NCBI GenBank assembly: GCA_015075375.1 | Contig: JABTUM010000004.1 | Span: forward strand, 372,001 to 436,000 | DNA: 64,000 nucleotides | Direction of reading: 5' to 3' | Source of the DNA: Planctomycetota bacterium | GTDB lineage: Bacteria > Planctomycetota > SZUA-567 > H5-PLA8 | Shown here: piece after piece, positions 52,844 to 62,137 of the stretch | How positions within the stretch are numbered: position 1 is the first letter of the stretch | Layout of the letters: each line of letters begins with the position of its first letter | Notes under the pieces: model-generated | Seen by the model: only the letters and a program-made list of their open reading frames with translations | Database searches by the model: none | Told to the model about the DNA's origin: nothing | Program-made: the position numbers and the translations under genes

Positions 52844-55800
52844 ATGCAGCGCATGGTGCTGGACGCCTTTCACCCCACCGTCCGCGGCTGGTTCGAGACG
52901 AACCTGGGCGAGCCCACGCCGCCGCAGCGCGAAGGCTGGCCGGCGATCCGCGCCGGAAAACACACGCTGATCGCCGCACCGACCGGCAGCGGCAAGACCC
53001 TCGCGGCCTTCCTCATCGCGCTCGACGAACTCCTCCGCCAGGGACCGAACCTCTCCGAATCGACGCAGGTGCTCTATGTCAGCCCGCTCAAAGCGTTGAG
53101 CAACGACATCCAGAAGAATCTGCAGCAGCCGCTGGAACAGCTTTCCGCCGAAGACCTCTTCCTGCCTGAAGTCCGCGTGCTGGTGCGCACCGGCGACACC
53201 CCGGCGAAAGACCGCGCGGCGATGACTAAGCGCCCGCCGCACATTCTGGTCACGACGCCCGAGAGCCTCTACATCCTGCTCACGACGGAAGGCGGCCGGC
53301 GCATGCTGCGCACGGTCAAGACCGCAATCGTCGACGAGATTCACGCGCTGGCTCGGGACAAGCGCGGCAGCCATCTGGCGCTCTCGCTCGAACGCCTGGA
53401 AGCGCTGGCTGGCCCGGTGCAGCGCATCGGGCTTTCGGCGACTCAAAAGCCGCTGGAAGCGATCGCTAACTTTCTGGTCGGTGCGGGACGCGAGTGCACG
53501 ATCGTGGACGGCGGGCACCTGCGCCAACTCGACTTGGGCGTCGAGATTCCCCCTTCGCCGCTCGCGCCGGTCTGCAGCCACGAGCAATGGGACGAGATCT
53601 ACGCGCGCATCGTCGAACTGATCGGCGCACATCGCACCACGCTGATCTTCGTCGGCACGCGCAAGCTCGCCGAACGCCTCGCCGCGCGCCTGAGCGACCG
53701 CGTGGGCAAGGATCTCGTCACGTGCCACCACGGCAGCCTCTCGCGCGAACACCGCCTCGACGCCGAACAGCGCCTCAAAGCCGGAAAGCTCCGCGCGTTG
53801 GTCGCCACCGCATCGCTCGAGCTGGGCATTGACATCGGCGACGTGGACCTGGCGATCCAGATCGGCAGCCCGCGCGCCATCGCCACCTTTCTGCAGCGCG
53901 TGGGACGCGCGGGGCACGGCGTCGGCCGCGTGCCCAAGGGCCGTATCTTTCCGCTCACCGTCGACGAACTCGTCGAGAGCGCCGCGCTGATCCAGGCCGT
54001 CCGCCGCGGAGAACTCGATCCCACGCCGCAGCCCGTCAAACCCCTCGACATTCTCGCGCAGCAGGTAGTCGCCGCGTGCGTCAGCGAAACGTGGGACGAA
54101 GACGAGCTGTACCAGACCTTCAAGCGCGCATGGCCGTACCGCGAGCTAAGCGCCGAAGAGTTCGACGGCATCCTGAAGCTGCACACGCAGGGCCGCGCGG
54201 CGCTGCTGCACCGCGACGGCGTGAACCGCAAGGTCCGCGCGACCAAGCGCGCGCGGCTTACTGCGATCACCTGCGGCGGAGCGATCCCCGACCAGGCCGA
54301 CTACCGCGTGTTCCAGGAGCCCGGGGAAGTCTTCGTCGGCACCGTGAACGAAGACTTCGCGATCGAGTCCAACGCGGGAGACATCTTCCAACTCGGCAAC
54401 GCGAGCTGGCGCGTGCTGAAGGTCGAATCCCGCGCCGGCATGCTGCGCGTGGCCGATGCGCAGGGAGCGCCGCCCACGATCCCCTTCTGGCTCGGGGAGT
54501 CCCTCGCGCGCACCAAGGAACTCTCGGAGGAAGTCGGCCGCCTGCGCGAGACGGCGCTGGATGTCGAAGGACTGATGCGTGAAGCCGCACTGCCCGAGTT
54601 CGGGGCGCGCCAGATTCTCGAATACCTCGCCGAAGGCAAGCGTGTCCTCGGCGCGGTGCCCACGCGCCGCCGCGCCATCGCCGAGCGCTTCTTCGACGAA
54701 AGCGGCGGGCAGCAGCTCGTGATTCACGCGCCGTTCGGCGGGCGGATCATGCGCGCGTGGGGGCTGGCGCTGCGCAAGCGCTTCTGCCGCGGCTTCGGCT
54801 TCGAACTCCAGGCCGCCGCCAACGAAGACGCGCTGCTGCTCTCGCTCGCCCCGACCAACAGCTTCGAGCTGGAAACGATCTTCGATTTCCTGCATCCGAA
54901 CAGCGCCAAGCAGGTGCTCGAACAGGCGGTGCTCACCGGCGGGCAGTTCGAGACGCGCTGGCGCTGGAACGTGCAGCGCGCGCTACTGGTCGAACGCCAG
55001 CAAGGCGGCCGCCGCGTCCCCGCCCCGCTCATGCGCATGCGCGCCGACGACGAACTTCAGCGCGCCTGTCCCAACGTCGCCGCGTGCCCCGAAAACCTGC
55101 CGCCCGGACCGCTCGAAGTCCCCACCGACCACCCGCTCGTGAAGCAGACGCTCGACGACTGCCTCACCGAACTCCTCGATTGCGAAGGCTTGCTGGACGT
55201 GCTGCGCGGGCTGCGCGACGGGAGCATTGAGCGCGTCGCGGTGGATACACCCGAGCCGTCGGCCTTCGCGCGCGGCATCCTCAACGCCGCGCCTTACGCC
55301 TTCCTCGACGACGCGCCGCTCGAAGAGCGACGCACGCAAGCGGTCGTGCAGCGCCGCGGACTCGATCCGCGCAGCGCCGACGACGTGGGGCAACTCGACC
55401 CCGCCGCCGTCGCGCGCGTGAAGGAAGAAGCCTGGCCGCAGCCCGAAAGCGCCGAAGACTTGCATCAAGCGCTGCTCTGGATGGGCTACGCGACCGCCGA
55501 AGAAGCGCGGCAGTGGCGCTGGACCGCGTGGCTCGACGAACTGGCCGCCGCGGGCCGGGTGCAAACCGACGGCGAACGTTTTTTTGCCGCCGAAGCCACA
55601 CGCGAACCGAAGGAAGTCCTGCGCGGCCGCATGGAAGCGCTGGGGCCGGTCTTCGATGCGCCGCAGGATTTGCTCACCGATTTCATCGCTTTGGAGCACG
55701 AGGGTCACGTCCTGCGCGTGCGCATGGACGGCAAGCAGGGCTGGTGCGAACGCCGCCTGCTTGCGCGCATCCACCGCTACACGCTCGACCGCCTGCGCAG

Positions 55801-56761
55801 GGAAATCGAACCCGCTTCCGCCGAAGAATTCATGCGCTTCCTGGCCTGCTGGCAGCACGTGGACGAAGGCTTCCAGCTCGAGGGACCGCCCGGCGTGGCC
55901 GAAGTCATCCGGCAACTGGCCGGATACGAATTGCCGGCTGCGGCGTGGGAGAAATTCGTGTTGCGCCAGCGCGTGCGCAATTACTCCCGCGAATGGCTCG
56001 ACGCCTGGATGCTCAACGGTACCGCCGTCTGGGGCCGCCTGTGGGGCGAAGGCAACGGGCCGATCAAGACCGCGCCGATCGCGCTCCTGCCGCGTGCCGA
56101 TCTCGCCAAGTGGCTGGGGCTCGCGAAGCCCGCGGCCGGCGGCGCCGAAGGACTGGGCAGCTACGCCAAGACCCTCTTCACACTCTTGCGCAGCCGCGGA
56201 GCGCTCTTCCCGCAGGAACTCGCACAGGCCAGCGAGCTGCTGCCCGAGCATTTCGAGTGGGGCCTGGCGGAACTGATCGGGCAAGGTCTGCTGACGTGCG
56301 ACAGCTTCGGAGGCTTGCGCGCCCTGATGGTCCCGCCTTCGCAGCGCCGGCACGGCGTGAGCGGCACCGGACGCTGGTGCTTCTTCCGGCCGCTCGAAGC
56401 CGGCGACTATCCGCCCGCGCCGGACCCCGAGTTCGTCGCGCGCCAGTTGCTCGCGCGTTGGGGCGTCGTCTTCAAGCGTTTGCTCGAACGCGAAAAGCTT
56501 CCGCTGCCGTGGTGGGAGATTCTAAAGGTATACCGGCGGCTCGAACTGCGCGGCGAAGTTCGCGGCGGGCGCTTCGTGAACCGCTTCGCCGGCGAGCAAT
56601 ACGCGCTGCCCGACGCCATCGCGGTGCTGCGCAAACTCCGCAACGCCGGCCCGCGCCCGCCCGTCACGGTCAGCGCCGCCGATCCGCTGAACCTGCAAGG
56701 CATTTTGACGCCCGACGAGCGCGTGAGCCCGCTGGAACAGAGAATGGTTAAGGTGAGTTGA
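52844..56761 (+). CDS. lhr: Lhr-type DEAD/DEAH helicase
   Basis: 1305 residues. The helicase core has all expected motifs: Q-motif-like PTPPQREGWPAI, Walker A APTGSGKTLAAF, motif Ib, Walker B AIVDEIHAL, motif III GLSATQKPLE, motif IV LIFVGTRKLAERL, and motif VI GSPRAIATFLQRVGRAGHG. The long C-terminal part matches the Lhr-core arrangement (winged-helix and Lhr-CTD), including the VGTVNEDFAIESNAGDIFQLGN region. Lhr enzymes are DNA/RNA helicases linked to DNA repair. It is shorter than mycobacterial Lhr (about 1500) but complete. It is flanked by convergent neighbours and is probably monocistronic. Confidence 0.93.
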   Translation: MQRMVLDAFHPTVRGWFETNLGEPTPPQREGWPAIRAGKHTLIAAPTGSGKTLAAFLIALDELLRQGPNLSESTQVLYVSPLKALSNDIQKNLQQPLEQLSAEDLFLPEVRVLVRTGDTPAKDRAAMTKRPPHILVTTPESLYILLTTEGGRRMLRTVKTAIVDEIHALARDKRGSHLALSLERLEALAGPVQRIGLSATQKPLEAIANFLVGAGRECTIVDGGHLRQLDLGVEIPPSPLAPVCSHEQWDEIYARIVELIGAHRTTLIFVGTRKLAERLAARLSDRVGKDLVTCHHGSLSREHRLDAEQRLKAGKLRALVATASLELGIDIGDVDLAIQIGSPRAIATFLQRVGRAGHGVGRVPKGRIFPLTVDELVESAALIQAVRRGELDPTPQPVKPLDILAQQVVAACVSETWDEDELYQTFKRAWPYRELSAEEFDGILKLHTQGRAALLHRDGVNRKVRATKRARLTAITCGGAIPDQADYRVFQEPGEVFVGTVNEDFAIESNAGDIFQLGNASWRVLKVESRAGMLRVADAQGAPPTIPFWLGESLARTKELSEEVGRLRETALDVEGLMREAALPEFGARQILEYLAEGKRVLGAVPTRRRAIAERFFDESGGQQLVIHAPFGGRIMRAWGLALRKRFCRGFGFELQAAANEDALLLSLAPTNSFELETIFDFLHPNSAKQVLEQAVLTGGQFETRWRWNVQRALLVERQQGGRRVPAPLMRMRADDELQRACPNVAACPENLPPGPLEVPTDHPLVKQTLDDCLTELLDCEGLLDVLRGLRDGSIERVAVDTPEPSAFARGILNAAPYAFLDDAPLEERRTQAVVQRRGLDPRSADDVGQLDPAAVARVKEEAWPQPESAEDLHQALLWMGYATAEEARQWRWTAWLDELAAAGRVQTDGERFFAAEATREPKEVLRGRMEALGPVFDAPQDLLTDFIALEHEGHVLRVRMDGKQGWCERRLLARIHRYTLDRLRREIEPASAEEFMRFLACWQHVDEGFQLEGPPGVAEVIRQLAGYELPAAAWEKFVLRQRVRNYSREWLDAWMLNGTAVWGRLWGEGNGPIKTAPIALLPRADLAKWLGLAKPAAGGAEGLGSYAKTLFTLLRSRGALFPQELAQASELLPEHFEWGLAELIGQGLLTCDSFGGLRALMVPPSQRRHGVSGTGRWCFFRPLEAGDYPPAPDPEFVARQLLARWGVVFKRLLEREKLPLPWWEILKVYRRLELRGEVRGGRFVNRFAGEQYALPDAIAVLRKLRNAGPRPPVTVSAADPLNLQGILTPDERVSPLEQRMVKVS

Positions 56762-56805
56762 CGGAGAGCAGGCCCGAGCAACCTTCGCGCCGGATGCCTG
56801 TCCGC

Positions 56806-57666
56806 TTAACAGGTCACGTCTTTGCCTTCGCTTCCAAACAGCTTGAGCCGTTCTTCCTTGGCGTCCTGCACGGCGCCGGCCGGCGCGTAGTGGTACTGCA
56901 GCGCGCGGCGGCGCTTGCCGCTCTTGTTCACCGGCGTCCCGTGCGGCAGCAGGCCGTCGAAGAAGAGCGCGCCACCGGGCGGAAGCGGGACGGCGGTGGC
57001 CGGCACGCAGAGCATCTCGCGGTCGCAGAGCTGCCAGTCGCGGCGCTTCCAGTGGATCCGCGGGCCGTCGCGGTGAGCCCCGGGGAGCACGAACATGCAG
57101 CCGTTCTCGATCGTCGCTTCGTCCAGTGCAATCCAGATACCAACGACCGGCGTGCCTTGTGCGAAATTGAAATATGCGCAGTCCTGGTGCCAGGGCTTTT
57201 CACGCCCGATCTTGGGCGGCTTCACCAGCGCCATGTCCTGAAACAGCTTCGGTTCCGCGCCGCCCATCAGTTTAGAGGCTGCGGCTTGGAGCGCATGCCC
57301 ATTCGCGAGCCGTCCAAGACGTGCGTCGAAGTTCACGAAGCTGAACAGCTTGCGCACGGCCAGTTCGCGCTCGGGGCCGCTTAAATCGCTCAAGCGCTCG
57401 CGCGCCGCAGCCTCGAAGAGCACCCCTTTGAAGTCGGGATTCGCGCCCAGCGTCAGCGCCGTCAGTCCGGCACGCGCGGCCTCGACTTCCTCCGGCGAAA
57501 GCGCGTTCGCAACGGCCAAGAACCCGTCCGCCCGGTAGCGCGCGACGGCGGCATCGTCGAGCGCGCCGAGCCCGTTCAGGGGCGTGGCGACTGCGCCGAG
57601 CGTGTAAAGTTCGGGCGCGTGCTCTTCGGCGACGGCCTGTTCGATTAAGGTGCTGGCTTCGGCCAT
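56806..57666 (-). CDS. Phytanoyl-CoA dioxygenase family protein (PhyH) 2
   Basis: 286 residues. The Fe(II)-binding HxD is in REKPWHQDCAYFNF, and the distal His in LLPHGTPVNKSGKRRRALQYHY; the core strand pattern and DEATIENGCMFVLPGAHRDGPR match the family. The N-terminal ~30 residues vary from the other paralogues. It follows PhyH 3 by 13 bp on the same strand, so the two are likely co-transcribed and together controlled by the AraC regulator next door. Substrate unknown. Confidence 0.9.
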   Translation of the reverse strand: MAEASTLIEQAVAEEHAPELYTLGAVATPLNGLGALDDAAVARYRADGFLAVANALSPEEVEAARAGLTALTLGANPDFKGVLFEAAARERLSDLSGPERELAVRKLFSFVNFDARLGRLANGHALQAAASKLMGGAEPKLFQDMALVKPPKIGREKPWHQDCAYFNFAQGTPVVGIWIALDEATIENGCMFVLPGAHRDGPRIHWKRRDWQLCDREMLCVPATAVPLPPGGALFFDGLLPHGTPVNKSGKRRRALQYHYAPAGAVQDAKEERLKLFGSEGKDVTC

Positions 57667-57679
57667 GGACGGGTTTCCT

Positions 57680-58531
57680 TTAGACGTAGCCGTGCGGTTT
57701 GACGTCGTGGATCACGATCGATTCCGGCGCCTGGCCTTTGCCGATGTAGCGCAAACCGGGCGTCTTGTAGCTCAGGATCGCGACCCGGCGGTCCTGGGCG
57801 CTCGTGTTCGGCTCACTCCCGTGCAGCAGCAGCGAATGAAAGAGCAGCGTGTCGCCGGCCTTCAGCGGCACGTAGCACGTCCGCGCCTGAAGTTCGTCGC
57901 TCAAGTCGAGTTGCAGTTCGCTCCCGTAGTGCTGCAATTCCTGATGCTGCGAGCGCGGGACGACCTGCAGGCAGCCGTTTTCGGGTCCGGCGTCGTCGAG
58001 CGCCGTCATCGCCGAGCAGAGGTCCATCGGATTCCAGGGCCAGTAGACGCTGTCCTGATGCCACGGCTTCTCGCGTCCCACGCGTGCGGGCTTCATCATG
58101 ATCACATCACGGTACAGTTCGATCACCGGCCCCATGACACGCCGCAGCATGCCCGTGATGCGCGGGTGGCACATCAGGCGGTGGAAGGCCTCAGAGAAGT
58201 CGCTCATGCCGCCGATCTTGCGGAAGGTCGGCGCGGTGCGCCGGCCGTCCTGCACGGGCTCCAAGTTGAAGCCTTCGCGCACGCGAGGCAATTGGGCGTG
58301 GTCGCGGACGAAGCGCGCCACCTCGCGGTCGAGTTCATCCAGTTCGTCGCGGTTCAGCACGCCGCGCAGGATCAGAAATCCTTCGCGGCGCAGGAACTCG
58401 GCTTGATCTTCTAGGCTTTCCGGCATCGCCTCGGTCCAGACGCGCGCCGCCGGCTTGACCGGTACATCCTTCGGATCGCGCAGCGTCTTGGATTTCGGTT
58501 CGGCGGGCAGGGTGGCGGCGGGGCTGGACAT
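57680..58531 (-). CDS. Phytanoyl-CoA dioxygenase family protein (PhyH) 3
   Basis: 283 residues from ATG 58531, with CAGGAG upstream; an open frame continues into the regulator promoter and is not used. Motifs: the HxD in REKPWHQDSVYWPW, DDAGPENGCLQVVPRSQHQ, and the distal His/Arg in LLLHGSEPNTSAQDRRVAILSY. An N-terminal ~45-residue extension is rich in Pro and Lys. It diverges from the AraC regulator (129 bp), an arrangement matching the other PhyH/AraC pair in this window. Confidence 0.9.
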   Translation of the reverse strand: MSSPAATLPAEPKSKTLRDPKDVPVKPAARVWTEAMPESLEDQAEFLRREGFLILRGVLNRDELDELDREVARFVRDHAQLPRVREGFNLEPVQDGRRTAPTFRKIGGMSDFSEAFHRLMCHPRITGMLRRVMGPVIELYRDVIMMKPARVGREKPWHQDSVYWPWNPMDLCSAMTALDDAGPENGCLQVVPRSQHQELQHYGSELQLDLSDELQARTCYVPLKAGDTLLFHSLLLHGSEPNTSAQDRRVAILSYKTPGLRYIGKGQAPESIVIHDVKPHGYV

Positions 58532-58660
58532 ACGGGGCGCTCCTGGAGTTTTCCGCGCGGCCATCGCGTACGGTTCGATGCGCGCAGGGGAAGTATCGCT
58601 CGCGCGGAGCTTGGGAACCATGGAGCCAAGCTGGATAGATTTGTATTTATACGATATCAT

Positions 58661-59491
58661 ATGCGAATGGTAATCGACTGGACTCAGACTCGCGTGCGCC
58701 TCGCTCCGGGTGGCCGAGTACGCTGCGAACCCGGCTGGCGGCTGGCTCAAGAATGGTCTAATCGGTTACATGATTACGACTTATGGTTTGTCTGGGCGGG
58801 CCACGGCGTAATGCGCACGCATCAGGGCGTGGTTAACCTGCGCCCGGGTATCTGCATTTGGGCGCGGCCGGGCGGCTTGTATCTGGCCGAGCAAGATTCC
58901 GACGATCGCCTCGGCGTCAGCTTCCGGCATTTCGCGCTCGAACACCCGGACGGCTCCTTGCGGCCCTACGACGCCCCCATCCCGCCTCTGGTCCACGACC
59001 TCCCGGACGTCGGCTACGTGGACGGGATCCTGCGGCGCATTCACGAACTGGAGCGCGACCGCGCCGAAGGCGCGCGCGCCACAGCCACGCACCTGCTGAC
59101 GGGGCTGTTGATGGACCTCGACGCGCGTTCGAGCCGTGCGGCGAGCGGCCCGGCGGGGATTGAGCGCGCGCACCGCGAACGGGTTCTGCGCCTGGCTCAG
59201 CGGATCGACGAGAGCCCCAACGCCACACCGCCGGTGGCGGAACTGGCCGCCGCGCACGGCTACAGCGCCGACCACTTCTCGCGCGTCTTCAAGCAAGTCC
59301 TGGGGCAGAGCCCCCAAGACTACGCGCTGCGCGCGCGGATCGACCGCGCACGGCAGCTTTTATTGGAGACGAACCTGGGGATTGGCGCCATCGCCGCGGC
59401 GCTGGGCTACCGCGACATTTACTTCTTCTCGAAGCAGTTCAAGCAGAAAGCCGGCTGCACGCCCACCGCCTACCGCAAAGGCGCGCGCTGA
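58661..59491 (+). CDS. AraC-family transcriptional regulator 2
   Basis: 276 residues. The N-terminal half is a cupin-like sensor (HDYDLWFVWAGHGVMRTHQGVVNLRPG). The C-terminal part holds two helix-turn-helix units: PVAELAAAHGYSADHFSRVFKQ and GIGAIAAALGYRDIYFFSKQFKQKAGCTPTAYR, with the standard AraC ending. It is divergent from PhyH 3 and PhyH 2. The 129-bp gap is AT-rich near the ATG (TTGTATTTATACGAT) and contains a CTTGG/CCAAG inverted repeat, both plausible control elements. Confidence 0.93.
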   Translation: MRMVIDWTQTRVRLAPGGRVRCEPGWRLAQEWSNRLHDYDLWFVWAGHGVMRTHQGVVNLRPGICIWARPGGLYLAEQDSDDRLGVSFRHFALEHPDGSLRPYDAPIPPLVHDLPDVGYVDGILRRIHELERDRAEGARATATHLLTGLLMDLDARSSRAASGPAGIERAHRERVLRLAQRIDESPNATPPVAELAAAHGYSADHFSRVFKQVLGQSPQDYALRARIDRARQLLLETNLGIGAIAAALGYRDIYFFSKQFKQKAGCTPTAYRKGAR

Positions 59492-59518
59492 CGCCTGCGG
59501 CAACCGCACAGAAATCGA

Positions 59519-60064
59519 TCAGCCCCAGGTCATGCAATTCACGCAGAACGTGCCTTCGAGCGTCTTACTGCCTTCGAGTTCGATCTTGATCGTCCCCCAG
59601 ATGGTCATATCGCCATCCTGCCCGGTGTACTTGCCGGTTACCTTCTCGAACGTAAGCGTTCCGCCTTTGACGTTCTGCGTTTTGCCGCCGGGCAGCGTGA
59701 ATACGGAGTTCTTGGGCTCGCCGCGGTCGCCCCCGCCTGTGGCCTGAATCGTGTAGCTCTTCCCGAAAATGTTGGACCACTTTTCGCCGTAGCCCACCCG
59801 CGATTCGAGCGGACAGGCGCCGGCGAGCATCAGGCCGGGGCCGTCGAGTTCGAAGACTTCGGAGTACTCTTCGTCGTCGGTAAGGAACACCGCAAGCCGG
59901 TGTGCGGGGATCTTCGTCTCCACGCCGTCCACGTTCAGCATCAGGTGCCAGTCGGGCTTGCCGTCGGCCGTCTTGGGCAGATCTCCGCCGCCGCAGCCGC
60001 TCAAGATCACCGCAATCAAAACGCCGCCGAAAGCTGCCACCGCCCGCATGCTCGTTCGATTCAT
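59519..60064 (-). CDS. Small lipoprotein, function unknown
   Basis: 181 residues from ATG 60064 with AAGGAG upstream. The signal peptide ends in VILSGC, a clear lipobox. The mature part has a beta-rich domain: DWHLMLNVDGVETKIPAH, FLTDDEEYSEVFELDGPGLML, GGTLTFEKVTGKYTGQDGDMTIWGTIKIEL. The last third contains two cysteines (GTFCVNC), reminiscent of an incomplete zinc or haem ligand. No known domain is recognised. It lies 29 bp upstream of the DNA glycosylase stop side on the same strand but is unlikely to share its role. Confidence 0.6.
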   Translation of the reverse strand: MNRTSMRAVAAFGGVLIAVILSGCGGGDLPKTADGKPDWHLMLNVDGVETKIPAHRLAVFLTDDEEYSEVFELDGPGLMLAGACPLESRVGYGEKWSNIFGKSYTIQATGGGDRGEPKNSVFTLPGGKTQNVKGGTLTFEKVTGKYTGQDGDMTIWGTIKIELEGSKTLEGTFCVNCMTWG

Positions 60065-60093
60065 AGGCTCCGCTCCTTGGCTAAAACGCAAAG

Positions 60094-60804
60094 TCAGGGC
60101 TCGATGCCCGACGCGCGCAGCTGTTTCTCTATGGTTCCCGCCCAATCTCGGTTCGCGTGCGGATTGGCCGGACTGGGGTGCAGCAACTGGCCGATCTCCA
60201 CATCCAAGCCCTCGGCGACGCGCTTGAGGCGCTCGGCCGCGAATCCGCCGACGCCAAAGGCGATGCGTGGACGGAAATACTCGAGCGTACGGCGCAGTGC
60301 GCGGTCGCACGCCGCCTCGAGCGGTTCGCGCTCTTGGGCCGGCAGCTTATCCGGCGTGAAGTTACGCCCCGACGCTTCCATGAAAACCAACGGGCAGTAG
60401 TTGGCGACGAAGAAGCGCTCGAAGAACCGCTCCGGCGAGCCGAAGCGTTCCCGCGCCCAACCCCACAGCCGCCGGCCACTTACCTCGCTCCGCGCACAGG
60501 CGAACCCTTCGACCGGTCGCTTGGGGTGTTCCTTCCGCGGTTTCGCGACGGGCGCTTCAATTTTCATCCAAGTCCGAACGTGCTCCACTTCGCCGAACGG
60601 AACGCCGGTCTGCGCCATGCCCCAGGGTCCGGGGTTCATGCCCAGCCAGAGGAACTCTCGCGGCGCAGCGCCGAAGCGCTCAAGGTAGGCCTCCCAGGGT
60701 GCGCGGGCGTACTCGAGCGGGTTGTACACATGCGTCACCGGAGCGCCGAAGCGCAGAGGCTTCAGATCCGCCACCAGCGCAGCCGTGATTTCGCTGAGTG
60801 TCAT
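60094..60804 (-). CDS. SMUG1-type uracil-DNA glycosylase
   Basis: 236 residues from ATG 60804. The SMUG1 signature LGMNPGPWGMAQTGVPFGEV is near-identical to the animal enzyme; Asn57 is the catalytic-water residue. HPSPANPHANRDW near the C-terminus has the catalytic His (about residue 209). NPLEYA and the ARSEVSGRRLWGWARE DNA-binding patch are also there. SMUG1 excises uracil and oxidised pyrimidines from single- and double-stranded DNA. It is well known in animals and in a few bacterial lineages, including planctomycetes. Confidence 0.95.
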   Translation of the reverse strand: MTLSEITAALVADLKPLRFGAPVTHVYNPLEYARAPWEAYLERFGAAPREFLWLGMNPGPWGMAQTGVPFGEVEHVRTWMKIEAPVAKPRKEHPKRPVEGFACARSEVSGRRLWGWARERFGSPERFFERFFVANYCPLVFMEASGRNFTPDKLPAQEREPLEAACDRALRRTLEYFRPRIAFGVGGFAAERLKRVAEGLDVEIGQLLHPSPANPHANRDWAGTIEKQLRASGIEP

Positions 60805-61082
60805 GGAACGTAGCCCCGGGAAGGGGCTTAGTTTATGCCAACGGGAGTGCTCCGCAAGATCGTGGTTCAACCACCCCAAGGAAAGCCCTAATGGATTGCG
60901 CCTAAGCGAACCGGCCGGCCGCGCAATATTTCAAAACTAAGGTGTGCGGTAAGGCTCGTCTCCGTCAATAGTTCATAGAAGCAGCCCTATTTCCCATTCT
61001 AGAACGAATGGCAACCGCTTCAGGATGTAATAGCACGGTTAAGGGTCCTTCTGAACCGTTGCTGAACAAGGAGTTTCCGCGG
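60805..61082. other. Intergenic region between the glycosylase and the phosphatase fusion
   Basis: 278 bp, divergent promoters expected. No clear sigma-70 boxes or hairpins stand out apart from AT-rich stretches near 60940-61010. AAGGAG (61068-61073) precedes the phosphatase ATG. Confidence 0.4.
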
Positions 61083-62060
61083 ATGCATCGAGCCAAGCTT
61101 CGACTCTTTGCTGGCCTCATGCTGCTGAGCGCGTGCTTCGCCGGGGAGGCGGAAGACGCCACCGCACCCAAGCTGGAGTCTCCGTTTGTCAAGCTGCCCA
61201 ACGGTGCGCTGGAAAACGTCGTGAAGGTAGACGAGACGCTCTACTCGGGCGGCGTACCCGACGGAGAAAAAGCCTTCGCCGAATTGCAGAAGCTGGGCAT
61301 CAAAACCATCATCACCGTGGACGGCGCGAAGCCGGACGTCGAGACGGCCAAGAAGTTCGGCCTCCGCTACGTTCATCTGCCCATCGGTTACGACGGCGTG
61401 CCGCGGGAACAGGCGCAAGCGCTGGCTAAAGCCTTCACAGTCCTGGAAGGCCCGATCTACGTCCACTGCCACCACGGCAAGCATCGCAGTCCGGCGGCTA
61501 CCGCCGTTGGCGCGGTGATGTGCGGGCGCATCAAACCGGAATGGGGCGAAGCCATCCTCAAGCTGGCCGGCACCGATCCGGGCTATACCGGCCTCTACAA
61601 GTCCGCCCAAGTCGCCAAGCCCCTCGATGCCGATAAGCTGAAGCAGGTCCCCGAGAACTTTCCCGAAACCACCCCCGTTCCCCCCATGGCCGATCTGATG
61701 GTGGAGATGGACATGCAATTCGAGCACCTCATCCACCTCAAGGAGGTAGGCTGGAAGCCCAGCGCGGACCACCCCGATCTCGATCCGCCGCACGTGGCCC
61801 TGCAGCTTCGCGAGCATTACCACGAAACCAACCGCATCGGCGAAGACGAACGCATCAAGAAAGACGACTTCAAGGCTTGGCTCGAGGAAGGCGAGAAGCT
61901 GAGCCAGAAGATGGAGACGCTCCTGAACTTGCGGAAGGAAGCGAAATACGCGGGCGATCCCGACAAGGCCCTGGACGACACCTATAAGGCGCTGAAGGCC
62001 AACTGCACCGTCTGCCACAAAGCCTATCGAAATCCCGGCCGGCGCGTGCTGGAGCCCTAA
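61083..62060 (+). CDS. Exported dual-specificity phosphatase fused to a cytochrome c'-like domain
   Basis: 325 residues with AAGGAG upstream. A signal peptide or lipobox (LMLLSAC) precedes a phosphatase-like domain (residues about 40-150) with the HCxxGxxR catalytic loop in IYVHCHHGKHRSPAAT, plus a conserved ITVDGAKPDVETAKKFGLRYVHLPIG. Residues about 200-325 look like a four-helix bundle ending in CTVCHKAYR, the haem c attachment motif CxxCH in the C-terminal position typical of cytochrome c'. Together this would be a periplasmic haem protein with a phosphatase head. A clear terminator follows. The pairing is seen directly; function is inferred. Confidence 0.85.
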   Translation: MHRAKLRLFAGLMLLSACFAGEAEDATAPKLESPFVKLPNGALENVVKVDETLYSGGVPDGEKAFAELQKLGIKTIITVDGAKPDVETAKKFGLRYVHLPIGYDGVPREQAQALAKAFTVLEGPIYVHCHHGKHRSPAATAVGAVMCGRIKPEWGEAILKLAGTDPGYTGLYKSAQVAKPLDADKLKQVPENFPETTPVPPMADLMVEMDMQFEHLIHLKEVGWKPSADHPDLDPPHVALQLREHYHETNRIGEDERIKKDDFKAWLEEGEKLSQKMETLLNLRKEAKYAGDPDKALDDTYKALKANCTVCHKAYRNPGRRVLEP

Positions 62061-62090
62061 GCACGTTTCACGATGCGATCGAAATGCGGT

Positions 62091-62118
62091 GCGGGCAGCC
62101 TGTCGAACGGCTGCCCGC
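62091..62118 (+). terminator. Intrinsic terminator after the phosphatase fusion
   Basis: GCGGGCAGCC pairs with GGCTGCCCGC around TGTCGAAC, followed by TTCGTTT. It lies 31 bp after the stop. Confidence 0.85.
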
Positions 62119-62137
62119 TTCGTTTAAGGAGATCGCT

